Below are positions 51,016 through 61,448 of a stretch of DNA of 64,000 nucleotides, one piece after another. The DNA comes from Sphingobacterium sp. UBA4616 (lineage in GTDB: Bacteria; Bacteroidota; Bacteroidia; Sphingobacteriales; Sphingobacteriaceae): positions 124,001 through 188,000 of the forward strand of contig DGIS01000010.1 of NCBI GenBank assembly GCA_002386525.1, in the 5' to 3' direction. The position numbers and the translations under genes were made by a program. Every line of letters begins with the position of its first letter. The stretch's first letter is position 1. The notes under the pieces were generated by a model. That model had not been told where the DNA came from. It worked only from the letters and a program-made list of their open reading frames with translations, and made no database searches.

Positions 51016-54000
51016 TTAGAATTTAACATTTAGGCCAAATAATACCGTCCTTGGTCTTGGATAGTAACCAAGGTCGATACCCGATACCCAACCATCGGTC
51101 CCGTAACCGATCTCGGGATCCATTCCATCATATTTGGTGAAGGTGAACAGATTTTGTCCCTGCACGTAGAAGCGGATCTGATTGGCGTACTTCCATTTGA
51201 CCAGCTTCGACAGATCATAACCTAAGGTCACATTGCTGATCCGTAGAAAGTCTCCATCCTGAATATAAAGGTCTGAAAACTGCCAGTTGACATTAGTTTC
51301 CGTCACACGGGGGATCGTATTGGACGTACCATCTCCGGTCCATCGATCCAATATTCTTGTGGTATAGTTTGCTTGTTTATTGGCATGATTGCGGTAAGAC
51401 TGCACAATTTTATTTCCGAGGGAGCCGTAGGCATTCACCGAGAAATCAAATCCTTTGTAATCCAGTCCAATATTAAATCCATAGGTGAAATTAGGCATGC
51501 CCACGCCCAAATTTGTCTTATCCGAGGCATTGATAATACCATCGCTGTTCTGGTCTACATATTTCACATCGCCAGGTTTTACATCCGCATGAAGAATACC
51601 TTTCCCGGCTGTTTTCCAGGCATCGATCTCGGCTTGGTTCTGGAAGAGACCGTCCGTTTTATACCCCCAGAAGTAGCCAATGGGCAGGCCATTTGCGGCA
51701 CGATAAAATTCTTCCGAGTTATCGTACAACATGGCTGTCTGTCCGTGGATAATTCCATCTTCGGTAGGTATCTGTCCCACCTTATTTTTGTTATAGGCAC
51801 CATTTACCCCAAGACGATATTTCACTTCATTAATCTTATCAGCCCAGTTTAGCCCCAGCTCCACACCTGTATTCTTTACGTCACCGCCATTGATAAAAGG
51901 AGGCAACGTTCCGGTTGTCGCCAAAACAGGCGCTGTAACCAGCCAGTTCTTCGTCTTTTTGACATAAAAATCGGCAACGACATCCAAACGGCTGTTTGCA
52001 AATTTGGCATCAAATCCAATATTGGTCTGTTCAGAAGTTTCCCAAGTCAGATTCGGATTGGATAAGCGGCTCGGATAAGCCCCAGCGATATTATTGTTGC
52101 TCGTTCCAAAGACATAATGCGCTCCGGGATTGGACGATGTAATTCCTGTTGAGGTACTGATGGGGGCCGCATATTGAAAATCAGCGATATCCTGGTTACC
52201 CACCTGTCCCCATGAAGCACGGAGTTTAAAGAAGTTTACAGCCGCTAAATGCTCTTTAAAAAACTCTTCCGATGAAATTACCCAGCCTGCCGATACCGAA
52301 GGGAAATATCCCCAGCGGTTGCTGCGTGAAAATTTGGAAGATCCATCTGCACGCAATGTAGCATTCAACAGGTACTTTTCCTTATAGTTGTAGCCTAGCC
52401 TACCAAAATACGAAACCCTGCGGGTGATGTTCTCTGGTTTTCCCGACACCGTACGCGTTTCGACTACATTACCTTTTTCATCCAGGTGTGCCTGGCCTGT
52501 GGTATTGTCCAGATAGGCATGAGCAAAATCGTTGAACTGCGAAAGCAGATTCCAGTTGGACCCCGAAAGGTAAGTTCCCTGATAACGCAGCGATTCCATA
52601 CCGATCATGGCCGAAAAACGATGATCCGTGTGGATATCAAAGTCATAGGAAGCGGTATTTGTCCAGGTCAGAGTATGCCCCTTACTCATGTTCTGTGAGG
52701 TCGTTGTATGATCTTGGTTGTAGGTGTAGATAGAGAACCGGTATAAGGGTGTATAACTTCTGTATTCCGAAGCATAATAGTTGAACCCCAGTAGTGAACG
52801 GACCTTCAAGCCTTTGATCGGTTCGATTTCCGCAAATACATCCGCCAGTAATTTTTGACCATCATTGGCGTTGTTCGAATTGGTCATCATCACCCCATAT
52901 GGATTGCTGTCCCCATTGTACCAAGGTGAATTGGAGGTATCATTGAAAGGACTTCCGTACAAGCCATTGTCCGAATACACCGGTGACAAGGGCGACGTGG
53001 CAAAAGCACCACGCAGCGTATTGCTGTACTGATTGCCAACACTGATACCTCGATTTTTAATGTAGTTAAAGTTGAGGTGCTGCCCTATTTTCACAAAGTT
53101 ATCAAAGAGTTTATGTTCCGAGTTGGTTCGGAAACCATAACGCTCGTAGTTAGAAACGTCTTTACCACCCACAATTCCTTCCTGACCAATGTAGTTCATC
53201 GATAAAGCGTAGGTGGATTTTTCATTGCCACCGGTCAGGCCAACATTGTAATTGTCTGTTTTTGCATTATCCTTAAACATGTAATCCATCCAATTGGTGT
53301 TGGCCAAGCCTTCCATGCTGTTAAAATCAATCACCGCGGCTCCCGAATTCAGTGATTGCTCATTCATGATCAGCTTGTACTGATCGGCATCCAGTAATTT
53401 CGCTTTACGCGAAACATTCTGAATGCCCGCATAGCCATCAAACGACAGCACATTCTTGCCCGCAGCACCCATTTTGGTGGTGACCAGGATCACCCCATTT
53501 GCAGCCTGCGACCCGTAGATGGCGGCCGAAGCGGCGTCTTTAAGTACGTCGATAGATTGAATATCGGCCGCGTTCAGGACCGAAATATCCCCTCCTGGGA
53601 CGCCATCAATGACATACAAAGGACCGGAGTTACCGATTGTCCCCAATCCGCGGACGACAACTTTCATATCAGCTCCCGGTTGACCCGAAGTTGATGTAAT
53701 GGATACTCCGGGTGCTTGCCCCTGAAGCGACTGCAGCGGGTTCAACTGGTTGCGTTTCTGCAGTTCTTCACCCTCCACCTTCAAATTGGCTCCTGTATTC
53801 AATTTTTTCTTTTGTACACCGTAGCCAATGACCACCACTTCTTCGAGATCGGAAGCTTGTGGTTGCAGGCGGATTACCATATTAGGACCGGTAATTTTAA
53901 CTTCCTCCGTTTTGTAGCCCACGTAAGTAATGGTCAATACAGTTCCCGCGCTCGCCGTCAGTGAAAACTTGCCCGATTCATCACTACTTGCTGAAATCTT

Positions 54001-54153
54001 CTGATTCTTTACTTTGATAGTCGCTCCCCCGATTGGCAAGCCTGAATCAGCCGAAACAACCGATCCTGTGAAGGATTGTGCCCAGACCAAAGAGGTCACG
54101 CTGGTCATGACCACGACGGCCACGCCCCTGCTCAACAATTGTTTGCTTATCAT
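51016..54153 (-). CDS. SusC/RagA family TonB-linked outer-membrane transporter
   Basis: 1045 residues. Signal peptide ending in WAQ (~25), then a carboxypeptidase-regulatory-like domain (~28-105, FTGSVVSADSGLPIGGATIKVK), TonB box-like EEVVVIGYGVQKK, plug domain (~115-225: PLYVIDGVPGG, KDAASAAIYGSQAANGVILVTTK) and a 22-strand barrel ending in RPRTVLFGLNVKF. It imports oligosaccharides with energy from TonB. It is followed by SusD and preceded by the GH31 enzyme with a 28-base gap, all on the minus strand. Confidence 0.97.
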   Translation of the reverse strand: MISKQLLSRGVAVVVMTSVTSLVWAQSFTGSVVSADSGLPIGGATIKVKNQKISASSDESGKFSLTASAGTVLTITYVGYKTEEVKITGPNMVIRLQPQASDLEEVVVIGYGVQKKKLNTGANLKVEGEELQKRNQLNPLQSLQGQAPGVSITSTSGQPGADMKVVVRGLGTIGNSGPLYVIDGVPGGDISVLNAADIQSIDVLKDAASAAIYGSQAANGVILVTTKMGAAGKNVLSFDGYAGIQNVSRKAKLLDADQYKLIMNEQSLNSGAAVIDFNSMEGLANTNWMDYMFKDNAKTDNYNVGLTGGNEKSTYALSMNYIGQEGIVGGKDVSNYERYGFRTNSEHKLFDNFVKIGQHLNFNYIKNRGISVGNQYSNTLRGAFATSPLSPVYSDNGLYGSPFNDTSNSPWYNGDSNPYGVMMTNSNNANDGQKLLADVFAEIEPIKGLKVRSLLGFNYYASEYRSYTPLYRFSIYTYNQDHTTTSQNMSKGHTLTWTNTASYDFDIHTDHRFSAMIGMESLRYQGTYLSGSNWNLLSQFNDFAHAYLDNTTGQAHLDEKGNVVETRTVSGKPENITRRVSYFGRLGYNYKEKYLLNATLRADGSSKFSRSNRWGYFPSVSAGWVISSEEFFKEHLAAVNFFKLRASWGQVGNQDIADFQYAAPISTSTGITSSNPGAHYVFGTSNNNIAGAYPSRLSNPNLTWETSEQTNIGFDAKFANSRLDVVADFYVKKTKNWLVTAPVLATTGTLPPFINGGDVKNTGVELGLNWADKINEVKYRLGVNGAYNKNKVGQIPTEDGIIHGQTAMLYDNSEEFYRAANGLPIGYFWGYKTDGLFQNQAEIDAWKTAGKGILHADVKPGDVKYVDQNSDGIINASDKTNLGVGMPNFTYGFNIGLDYKGFDFSVNAYGSLGNKIVQSYRNHANKQANYTTRILDRWTGDGTSNTIPRVTETNVNWQFSDLYIQDGDFLRISNVTLGYDLSKLVKWKYANQIRFYVQGQNLFTFTKYDGMDPEIGYGTDGWVSGIDLGYYPRPRTVLFGLNVKF

Positions 54154-54181
54154 ATGTCTTGATTTATAAATTGGTTTTCTA

Positions 54182-57046
54182 TTATTTTAATTTGATCTGT
54201 ACGGCTTTCCCTGTAAAGGTTACTGCTGTTGATTTTTTTGATGAAACATCCAGTCCGACGGCGTTGCTATCGCTGACAAAAATGATATTGAACTTTCTTT
54301 TGGTCAACATGCCCTCGAAATCTCCCCGACGGTTAGCCAAAGAAAGTGTCTGTGTCGAATTGTCGTAGCTGAAATCAATACGGCTGTACCTTCCTTTTTC
54401 ATAATTATAGTTGCAGCCTTCGTCTTCATAGAGTGAAAACTGACCGTTTGCCCCTGCATAAATATAAAGATCCAGCACATCCGCCTTTTTCTCTGTCGTA
54501 TACTGCATAACGGGTCCAATAGGTAATATAGATCCGGCCCGGACATAGACAGGGATACGTTCGTAGGGTGCCGCAACAAGCAGATCCTGCCCACCTGCTA
54601 TCATCTTGCCATTGTATAGATCATACCAGCTGGTTCCTTTCGGAAAATGTATCTTGCGTGAAGTCGCCCCTTTTTCTGTAACTGGATTGATCAATAAAGA
54701 TGGCCCCCAGAGGTATTGGTCATTGCTATCGAATCCATCTTTGTCTTGTGGAAAATCCATGGCAAGCCCACGTATCATCGTATAGTCTTCAAAAAAAGTC
54801 TTTGCGGCAAGACTGTAGTTGTAGGCGAGTAATTTATACCTTAGGCCGATCGCATAAGTCATGCTTTTATAGGCTGGATGATCTGCCGGAGCGATATTGT
54901 ACGGCTCGCGGTAGGGATATTGTCCATGCGCCCTGAACAAAGGCAAGAATGCCCCGTATTGGTACCAGCGGCTATTCAGCTCGCGCCACTCCTCCAAGTC
55001 CACCGCATTAGGTTTGTGAAATCTATTTTCAACCAAAAAACCACCGGCATCCATTGTCCAGTACGGAGTACCGGACATCGAGAAATTGATGCCCCCTGCA
55101 ATCTGATCTTTCATATCATGCCATCTAGAAGCAATATCGCCACTCCAGGCCGCCGCGGCATAGCGCTGTTGGCCTGCAAAAAAGGAGCGTGTCAAAATAA
55201 ATACCCGTTTATTGGGGTCTGTTTCACGCTGTCCCTCGTAGATGCCCTTAGCATTTTGTAAAGGGAACGCATTATAATAGCGCACCGATGATCCTATACT
55301 TGGCTGAAAAACCGACTTTCGTTCATCCAGATCAATATTGGAATGAATATCGGGTTCGCTGGCATCCATCCACCAGGCATCGATCCCGATTTTGAAAAGG
55401 TTGTTGTCCAACAATTTCCAGAACCCATCGCGTGCTTCTTTGTTGAAAGGGTCATAAAAAGTTGAGGTATAACCCTTTCCAATCCAATCTTTACGACCAT
55501 CATAGATATTGCGTGGATAGATCCATTTGTTCGCTTTAAATTCTTGGTATACCGAAGATTCTTCATTGATTTTGGGCCAGGCCGAAATCATGATCTTAAA
55601 GTGCTGATCATGCAGCTTCTTCACCATGGCCTGAGGATCTGGAAAACGCTTTCCATCAAATTTCTGACTCCCCCAGTCGTTTTCAGACCAGTAAGACCAA
55701 TCCTGCACAATATTGTCGATCGGGATCTTGCGCTTGCGAAATTCGGTTGCCACCTCTTCAATTTCCGCTTGCGTTTTGTAGCGTTCCCTGCTCTGCCAAA
55801 ATCCAAAGCTCCAAAGCGGCATAATCGGTGCCTTGCCGGACAAGTGGCGATAACCTGCAATAACCTCATCCATGGATGCACCCTGAACAAAGTAATAATC
55901 AATGGCATCGCCGGCTTCCGAATTAAAGGAAAATAAGTTTTTACGCGCTTCTGGGATGGGGCTCTGCCAGTTAAAGGTAAAATAAGACTCACCCCCATCC
56001 GGTATCCATTCCATGCGGATCTGATGCGTCTTATCTTTCTGCAGGTCTCTTTCTATTTCAAAGGTACCTGCATTCCAGGACTGCCGCCAGCGGTCGGCGA
56101 CCTGCTCACCATCAATCCAGACTTTCATATAACCCGAATATTTAAAATGCAGCACATGCCTGCCCGCGTAGGGCGAGGAGAAACTTCCTTCATAGATGAC
56201 TTTGCTTTCGGCCAGATTTACACCCTTTGGAAACTTGTGCTGATCCGTTAGATAGCCATAATCGATGATCGATTCTGGCCGGGATAAATAGATCTCGTCG
56301 GCTTTACTTCGATTTACATAGGTTGCTGTGAGCCAACCTGGTTCACCTTCCTTGGACAGCAACTTAAAAGCATTTAAGGGCAATAATGGCCTCACGTCGC
56401 CTGCCTTTGTAATGGAGTAATTGTGCCATAAGATACCATAGTTGTTGGTGGACAGCAAAAAGGGTATTCCGATTTCTGTATTGTACTGCAGCAGCGAAAC
56501 CTGTTTTCCGCGGTTATAGTTCATCACCGCATTCTGATGTTGGCCGAGTCCATAGATCCCCTCCTCAGCATTGACAATAAAGTCTTGGTTAAGGTGATAA
56601 AACGCATCTCCCTGATAACTATTGGCTAAGAAAGAACTTGAATTTCGCTTTGCTTCTTTAAAGATGGATTGCCCCTTCAGATCATAAAACGCTACTTTGC
56701 CACTCTCCAAAGAAACAACAGCCTGCATATTGGCTGTTTTTAAATTGACGGTGGAGTCGGTCGAGCTTACCGCTAAAGATTTCACTTGTCGACGCAGTGA
56801 ATCGACGATGACTAAACTCGTTTGGCTCGGTAAAGCGGCCCCTGTAGGAACAGCAGTGACACGCACGATCTTGTCGGTCACGACATCCAAATAGACATCC
56901 TGATCAATGGAGGTTTCCGAATTTTTGAAGCTAATCTTAATACCGTTAGGCGTTTTTTCATAATGAGCTTTATTCGTCTGGCTGAATCCCTGCTGCACGA
57001 TCGCGAAGAGCATCAGACCACTTAAAGCATACGTTAAGTTGCGCAT
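54182..57046 (-). CDS. Glycoside hydrolase family 31, alpha-xylosidase-like, with PA14 insert
   Basis: 954 residues, signal peptide ending in FSQ. Order: GH31 N-terminal beta sandwich (GIYGLGQHQNAVMNYNRGKQVSLLQYN), a PA14-like insert at ~235-375 (YEGSFSSPYAGRHVLHFKYSGYMKVWIDGEQVADRW), the (beta/alpha)8 barrel with PLWSFGFWQSRERYKTQAEIEEV and nucleophile Asp561 in WWMDASEPD, and a C-terminal domain with DUF5110-like strands. GH31 enzymes with a PA14 insert and WWMDASEPD are often alpha-xylosidases acting on xyloglucan oligosaccharides. It is the first gene of the PUL operon after a promoter with HTCS-type direct repeats. Alpha-glucosidase activity cannot be excluded. Confidence 0.92.
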   Translation of the reverse strand: MRNLTYALSGLMLFAIVQQGFSQTNKAHYEKTPNGIKISFKNSETSIDQDVYLDVVTDKIVRVTAVPTGAALPSQTSLVIVDSLRRQVKSLAVSSTDSTVNLKTANMQAVVSLESGKVAFYDLKGQSIFKEAKRNSSSFLANSYQGDAFYHLNQDFIVNAEEGIYGLGQHQNAVMNYNRGKQVSLLQYNTEIGIPFLLSTNNYGILWHNYSITKAGDVRPLLPLNAFKLLSKEGEPGWLTATYVNRSKADEIYLSRPESIIDYGYLTDQHKFPKGVNLAESKVIYEGSFSSPYAGRHVLHFKYSGYMKVWIDGEQVADRWRQSWNAGTFEIERDLQKDKTHQIRMEWIPDGGESYFTFNWQSPIPEARKNLFSFNSEAGDAIDYYFVQGASMDEVIAGYRHLSGKAPIMPLWSFGFWQSRERYKTQAEIEEVATEFRKRKIPIDNIVQDWSYWSENDWGSQKFDGKRFPDPQAMVKKLHDQHFKIMISAWPKINEESSVYQEFKANKWIYPRNIYDGRKDWIGKGYTSTFYDPFNKEARDGFWKLLDNNLFKIGIDAWWMDASEPDIHSNIDLDERKSVFQPSIGSSVRYYNAFPLQNAKGIYEGQRETDPNKRVFILTRSFFAGQQRYAAAAWSGDIASRWHDMKDQIAGGINFSMSGTPYWTMDAGGFLVENRFHKPNAVDLEEWRELNSRWYQYGAFLPLFRAHGQYPYREPYNIAPADHPAYKSMTYAIGLRYKLLAYNYSLAAKTFFEDYTMIRGLAMDFPQDKDGFDSNDQYLWGPSLLINPVTEKGATSRKIHFPKGTSWYDLYNGKMIAGGQDLLVAAPYERIPVYVRAGSILPIGPVMQYTTEKKADVLDLYIYAGANGQFSLYEDEGCNYNYEKGRYSRIDFSYDNSTQTLSLANRRGDFEGMLTKRKFNIIFVSDSNAVGLDVSSKKSTAVTFTGKAVQIKLK

Positions 57047-57115
57047 TTAAATAAGATTTATTGGTTATTATATTCCCTTGGTTATTACGCGTCCTTTCCT
57101 ATTGAAAGAACTGAT

Positions 57116-57185
57116 CAAATATAGAATGCAACCGGCTGTATAAGGGGTATATTTTGTTAACTTTTAGGGGTTACTTTGTTAACTT
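57116..57185 (-). promoter_or_regulatory. PUL promoter with two direct repeats, candidate HTCS operator
   Basis: Minus-strand -7 box TATATTTG (57123-57116), 70 bases before the GH31 start. Upstream of it lie two direct repeats 23 bases apart: 57143-57163 and 57166-57185, each AGGGGTTA/TATA-like then TTTGTTAACTT on the plus strand (AGGGGT and TTTGTTAACTT are shared). The inner repeat ends 20 bases before the -7 box, in the -33 region, where no normal -33 is seen. Tandem half-sites next to a weak -33 fit an activator such as the adjacent HTCS. Confidence 0.65.
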
Positions 57186-57228
57186 ATGCGGAAATACTCG
57201 CGGGCAACACCATCGATAATCCACTTAT

Positions 57229-60200
57229 TTATAAGCTTTTTCGGTAAAAAGACGGCAGATTACCAAATGCAGATTTAAAATATTTGCTGAATTGTTTCGG
57301 ATTTCCGAATCCAACTTCATAAGCGATTTCAGCCATCGATAATTTCGAGTTCTGAACCAGATGCATGGCACGCTTGAGCCGTATATGTCGGATGTATTCC
57401 ATCGGTGAGTAACCTGTGATGGCAAGCACCTTTTTATAAAGCCCTACGCGGGTGAGGTTCATTCTTTTCGCAAGCAGTTCGACAGAAAGCGAAGAGTCAC
57501 TGAGATCCTGTTCAATTTCCTTTACCAGCGCACGGATAAACTGTTCATCAGCAGATGCGATATCGGGCTGTGCCAGATTGACATTAATCTGTTTTTTATA
57601 CCGTTTTACCATCGTCTGCTGCTGATTGAGTATCTGCGCTAATTTGGAACGCAGCAGGTTGATATTAAAAGGCTTGTTGATGTAATCTGTAGCACCGGCC
57701 TGCAAGGCTTCCAGTTCAATTTTCTGATTGACTACCGCCGTTACAATCAGCACAGGGATATGGACCAGCTTAGCCTGGGCTTTTATGTAGCGGCAAAGAT
57801 CCAACCCACTCTCCCCGGGCAGGCTGAGATCGGTGATGACGAGATCAACTTGTTGCTTGCTTAAAATCAATTTCGCCTCATTGATACCTTTTGTAGAGTG
57901 GATTACGTAGGTTGACCTTAGGGTCCGTTCCAGGTAGTGAAGGAAGTCAATATCATCTTCGACCAATAAAATAGCGGGTTTATCCAGCTTGTTGCTTACG
58001 ACGGGGTCAGTGCTCTTTGCGACCTTATTTAAAGGTAGTTGAACATAAAATGTCGTCCATTGCGCATTGCTGCTCAACCGGATATTTCCACCCAAGAATT
58101 CTACATAGTCTTTTACAATAGAAAGACCGATACCCGTGCCCTGGTTCAGTTTTCCATTTGGTACAGCCAGTTGCGTGTAACGTTCAAAAACGCAGGATTG
58201 TAAGTTTTCGGGAATGGCTGTACCTTGATTTTGAACCTCAATAAGCAGTACCTTTCCTGCTTCTTGTTCAGTTACTTCGGCATTGAAGGCCACAATACCG
58301 GATACGGGGCTAAACTTGATCGCATTTGACATCAAATTGAAAATAATGCTTTCCAGTTTGTTTTTGTCAAACCAGGACGGGTATGTGTCTTGGGCAATAT
58401 TAACCTGTAGGGAGATTTGATTGCTTTGGGCCATTCCGGCAAAGGCATCGAGCTGTTCGCGGATAAATCCCATGAGGTCTCCATACTCCTCGTTCAGTTC
58501 CAGCTCACTTTTCTCCAATTTTCTAAAGTCCAGCAGCTGGTTGACCAATTTAAGCAGGCGGTCGGCATTCTTCTTGATTAAGTTTAGGTCAGCTTTTTTT
58601 TCTGGATGCTGTTCTTCATCCAACAACTGCTGTGCTGGAGTTAGGATCAAGCTGATCGGAGTCCTGAATTCATGACTTATATTGGTAAAGAAACGTGTTT
58701 TTAAAGCATCCAGCTCCTTTGCCTGTGTAGCCTGTTCCTGAGCGAGGTAAAGTTGATTACGCGTCTTGACACGTAGTTTTGTCAAATAAAAATAGGCCCA
58801 CAGAACGACCAGCGTTAGACAGGCATAGAAAAAAAAAGCCCAGGTAGAACGCCAAAAAGGCGGCTGTATATCGATTTTCAGGAGCAGTACACCCTCCGAC
58901 CAGCTATTCGTATCGATGGCATGCCGAATAAATAAGTTGTAGCTGCGGGTGTCTAGATTGGTGAAATTGGCGCGCATGGTCCCCGGTTCAAAATCAAACC
59001 ATTCATCACTTAGACCGGCGAGCTGATATTGGTAGAGTCCATTATGCTGTTGCAGGTAGTCAAAGGTAGAGAACTCCAGTGAAATAGCATTTAGATTGTA
59101 TGGAAGGCTCAGTTCCTTGAGATTATTCAGGGCTTGATCGTAAATGACCCGGCCCGAAAATTCCTCACCCACGGCGACCCGCTTATTAAATAAATAAAGA
59201 TTGGACAAAAGGGGTAAGACCAGTTCACTTTCGTGGCTAATTTTTGTGGGGTCGATAAAATTGAATCCCTTTGGTCCACCAAAGACAAGTCTTCCGTCCC
59301 GCATTTTTAAAGCGGCGTTTTCATTGAATACATTCCCCTGGAGGCCCGATTCCTGTGTAAAATTGCGGATGATAAACTTCTCTGCCTGTCCTTTGCCGAC
59401 AATCGCCGACAGTCCTTTGTTTGTTGAAGCCCAAATATCCCCTTGGTTATCGACCAATAGTGCCAGGATCGCATCGTCGCTGAGCCCATCCTGCTGTGTG
59501 AGACAGCTTATTTTCGTCCCGTCGATTACATGCAATCCCTCTTGTGTCGCTATCCAGATGCGACCGGTTTTGTCCTCCTTGATATCATAAATCAGATCAT
59601 TCATGAGTTTCATGGGCGAACTGGAGGTATTGATATAGCTGATCCTACCGTCGGGACCCAATAATTCCAACCCCGTAGCTGTGCCGATCCAGAGCCTTTT
59701 TTTCGAATCCTCAAATAAGACGGAGATATAATTGCTGTTGATGGTTTGGCCCTGCCGAGAATACGTTTTCGAAAACTGCTCTGTTTTTCTATCAAACAGG
59801 TACAAGCCGGCACTTAGGGTTCCTATCCAAAACCGATGTTGACTATCTTCATAGATCTCCCAAACACTATCGTCGTTCAATTTTCCAGGTGCCGGGTCAC
59901 GATGGAAAACCTTAAAACTTTTGCCGTCAAATCGACACATACCACCTCGATAAGTTCCTATCCACAGCCTGTCTTCCGCATCCAGCAATAAGGAAACAAT
60001 CACGTTGCTGCTCAAACTATTGGGATCCTGAGGATCATGCAAATATTGCTTAAATGTTTTCTGACTGATATCATAATAGAGCAATCCACCACCGTTTGTC
60101 CCGATCCAGAGATTGCCCCTGCGATCCTGTACAAACTTATTGACATCGTCAAAGGGAAGTGATTTGGGAAGCCCGGGATAGTTTTTGATCAAGGAGAATA

Positions 60201-61239
60201 ACAACAGGTTGGGATGATAATAACTGATGCCACCTTTATAGGTTCCTGTCCATATAATGCCTGACTTATCCCGATATAAGCACGTTATACTATTATAAGG
60301 CAGACTTCGTAAGTCATATTTATCATTGCCAATGATTTCGATACTATTCGTCTTCTTATTGTATACATTGATACCACCATGATCTGTGCCTAGCCAGAGA
60401 TTTCCTTTATCGTCTTGCACGATATTGCCTACAAAGGGATTGGAAAGTTCTTTTTGAATATGCCGAATTACCCCGTCTTTCGGGTCAAGCCAGTATACGC
60501 CGATTGGAATATCCTTTGAGAATATCCATATGACGCCCTCTTGATCGGCAAATAGATTATAATTTACCGTTTTATTAATGAGCGGCAATAAACTGGTTTT
60601 GATACTTTGCAGTGACTTTGTATCGATGTAGGCCAGCAGGCCATTTTCGTATATTACCCAGATCTTCTGGTCCTTCCCCACTATCACATCAGCAATTCGG
60701 CTATTCTTGGTCAACTGTGGCACATTGCGGTAGGTTTTGGTCGGGGCGTCGTACAAGACCAGCGAACGATCGTTATACAATAGTGCAAAGGTCTGCCCAT
60801 CCAGCGGCCTTATCGTGTATACGTCTTTAACGGGCAACTTTAAGCTCCTCAGTATGGAATCAAGGTCCTGGCAGATTATGCCCAAGCGCTGATCATACAC
60901 ATCCATTCCGTTGTTGGTACGGATCCACACATTGCCTTCCGGCCCCTCAAAGATCGCTGTAATCACATTTCCGCTCAAGCCTGTATGCTTACTGGCAGAA
61001 TATCGAAAATTTGTGAATTGTACCCCGTCAAATCGGCTCAGTCCAGACTCGGTACCAAACCACAGGTAATTGTTCTTATCTCTAAAGGCACAGTTGACGT
61101 GATTATGAACCAAGCCTTGGTCAGAAGTTAAGGTTTTAAACGCATAAGTATTGACCTGGCTCCAAGCCGAAAAATGACCTATGAAAAGGAGAAGAAAAAG
61201 GTTGAGATACGCGTATAAAAAAGACTTAAGTTGCTGCAT
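57229..61239 (-). CDS. Hybrid two-component system (HTCS) regulator of the PUL
   Basis: 1336 residues, the complete HTCS layout in one chain. Signal/anchor at 1-28 (FLLLFIGHFSAWSQ). A periplasmic two-propeller sensor of Reg_prop repeats (at least ten: NNYLWFGTESGLSRF, GNLWLGTDHGGINVY, GNLWIGTNGGGLLYY, KRLWIGTATGLELL and others), a Y_Y_Y domain (~700-790), a membrane helix near 805-825, HisKA (FFTNISHEFRTPISL), HATPase_c (IFNLMSNAIKFSP), receiver (LVITDLSLPGESG), and an AraC-type DNA-binding domain at the C-terminus (VELLAKRMNLTRVGLYKKVLAITGYSPMEYIRHIRLKRAMHLV). It binds an oligosaccharide signal and activates the PUL. It lies directly ahead of the GH31 operon on the same strand. Confidence 0.97.
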   Translation of the reverse strand: MQQLKSFLYAYLNLFLLLFIGHFSAWSQVNTYAFKTLTSDQGLVHNHVNCAFRDKNNYLWFGTESGLSRFDGVQFTNFRYSASKHTGLSGNVITAIFEGPEGNVWIRTNNGMDVYDQRLGIICQDLDSILRSLKLPVKDVYTIRPLDGQTFALLYNDRSLVLYDAPTKTYRNVPQLTKNSRIADVIVGKDQKIWVIYENGLLAYIDTKSLQSIKTSLLPLINKTVNYNLFADQEGVIWIFSKDIPIGVYWLDPKDGVIRHIQKELSNPFVGNIVQDDKGNLWLGTDHGGINVYNKKTNSIEIIGNDKYDLRSLPYNSITCLYRDKSGIIWTGTYKGGISYYHPNLLLFSLIKNYPGLPKSLPFDDVNKFVQDRRGNLWIGTNGGGLLYYDISQKTFKQYLHDPQDPNSLSSNVIVSLLLDAEDRLWIGTYRGGMCRFDGKSFKVFHRDPAPGKLNDDSVWEIYEDSQHRFWIGTLSAGLYLFDRKTEQFSKTYSRQGQTINSNYISVLFEDSKKRLWIGTATGLELLGPDGRISYINTSSSPMKLMNDLIYDIKEDKTGRIWIATQEGLHVIDGTKISCLTQQDGLSDDAILALLVDNQGDIWASTNKGLSAIVGKGQAEKFIIRNFTQESGLQGNVFNENAALKMRDGRLVFGGPKGFNFIDPTKISHESELVLPLLSNLYLFNKRVAVGEEFSGRVIYDQALNNLKELSLPYNLNAISLEFSTFDYLQQHNGLYQYQLAGLSDEWFDFEPGTMRANFTNLDTRSYNLFIRHAIDTNSWSEGVLLLKIDIQPPFWRSTWAFFFYACLTLVVLWAYFYLTKLRVKTRNQLYLAQEQATQAKELDALKTRFFTNISHEFRTPISLILTPAQQLLDEEQHPEKKADLNLIKKNADRLLKLVNQLLDFRKLEKSELELNEEYGDLMGFIREQLDAFAGMAQSNQISLQVNIAQDTYPSWFDKNKLESIIFNLMSNAIKFSPVSGIVAFNAEVTEQEAGKVLLIEVQNQGTAIPENLQSCVFERYTQLAVPNGKLNQGTGIGLSIVKDYVEFLGGNIRLSSNAQWTTFYVQLPLNKVAKSTDPVVSNKLDKPAILLVEDDIDFLHYLERTLRSTYVIHSTKGINEAKLILSKQQVDLVITDLSLPGESGLDLCRYIKAQAKLVHIPVLIVTAVVNQKIELEALQAGATDYINKPFNINLLRSKLAQILNQQQTMVKRYKKQINVNLAQPDIASADEQFIRALVKEIEQDLSDSSLSVELLAKRMNLTRVGLYKKVLAITGYSPMEYIRHIRLKRAMHLVQNSKLSMAEIAYEVGFGNPKQFSKYFKSAFGNLPSFYRKSL

Positions 61240-61448
61240 TGGTTATGATCTTCCCAATGATACAAAAATTGAGCAAATCCAGCAAATCTGCTGTACGATT
61301 TCAGGCGTATACCTCCTACATTGACTCATTTGTATGGTTTAAGAGGGGATCATGTCGATCTAGATGTGTCATCTCTGGTAACATCAATTTAAAGTTTTTT
61401 GAACAATTTGAACTGAGGAACTGTTCAACTAATAAAAAAATCAGAGCA

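Noticed and set aside
61239..61448. Longer N-terminus for the small protein at 61449
   Set aside because: The added 70 residues look like translated promoter DNA, and overlap the likely HTCS promoter; the MNTRIG start with its membrane helix is more natural.
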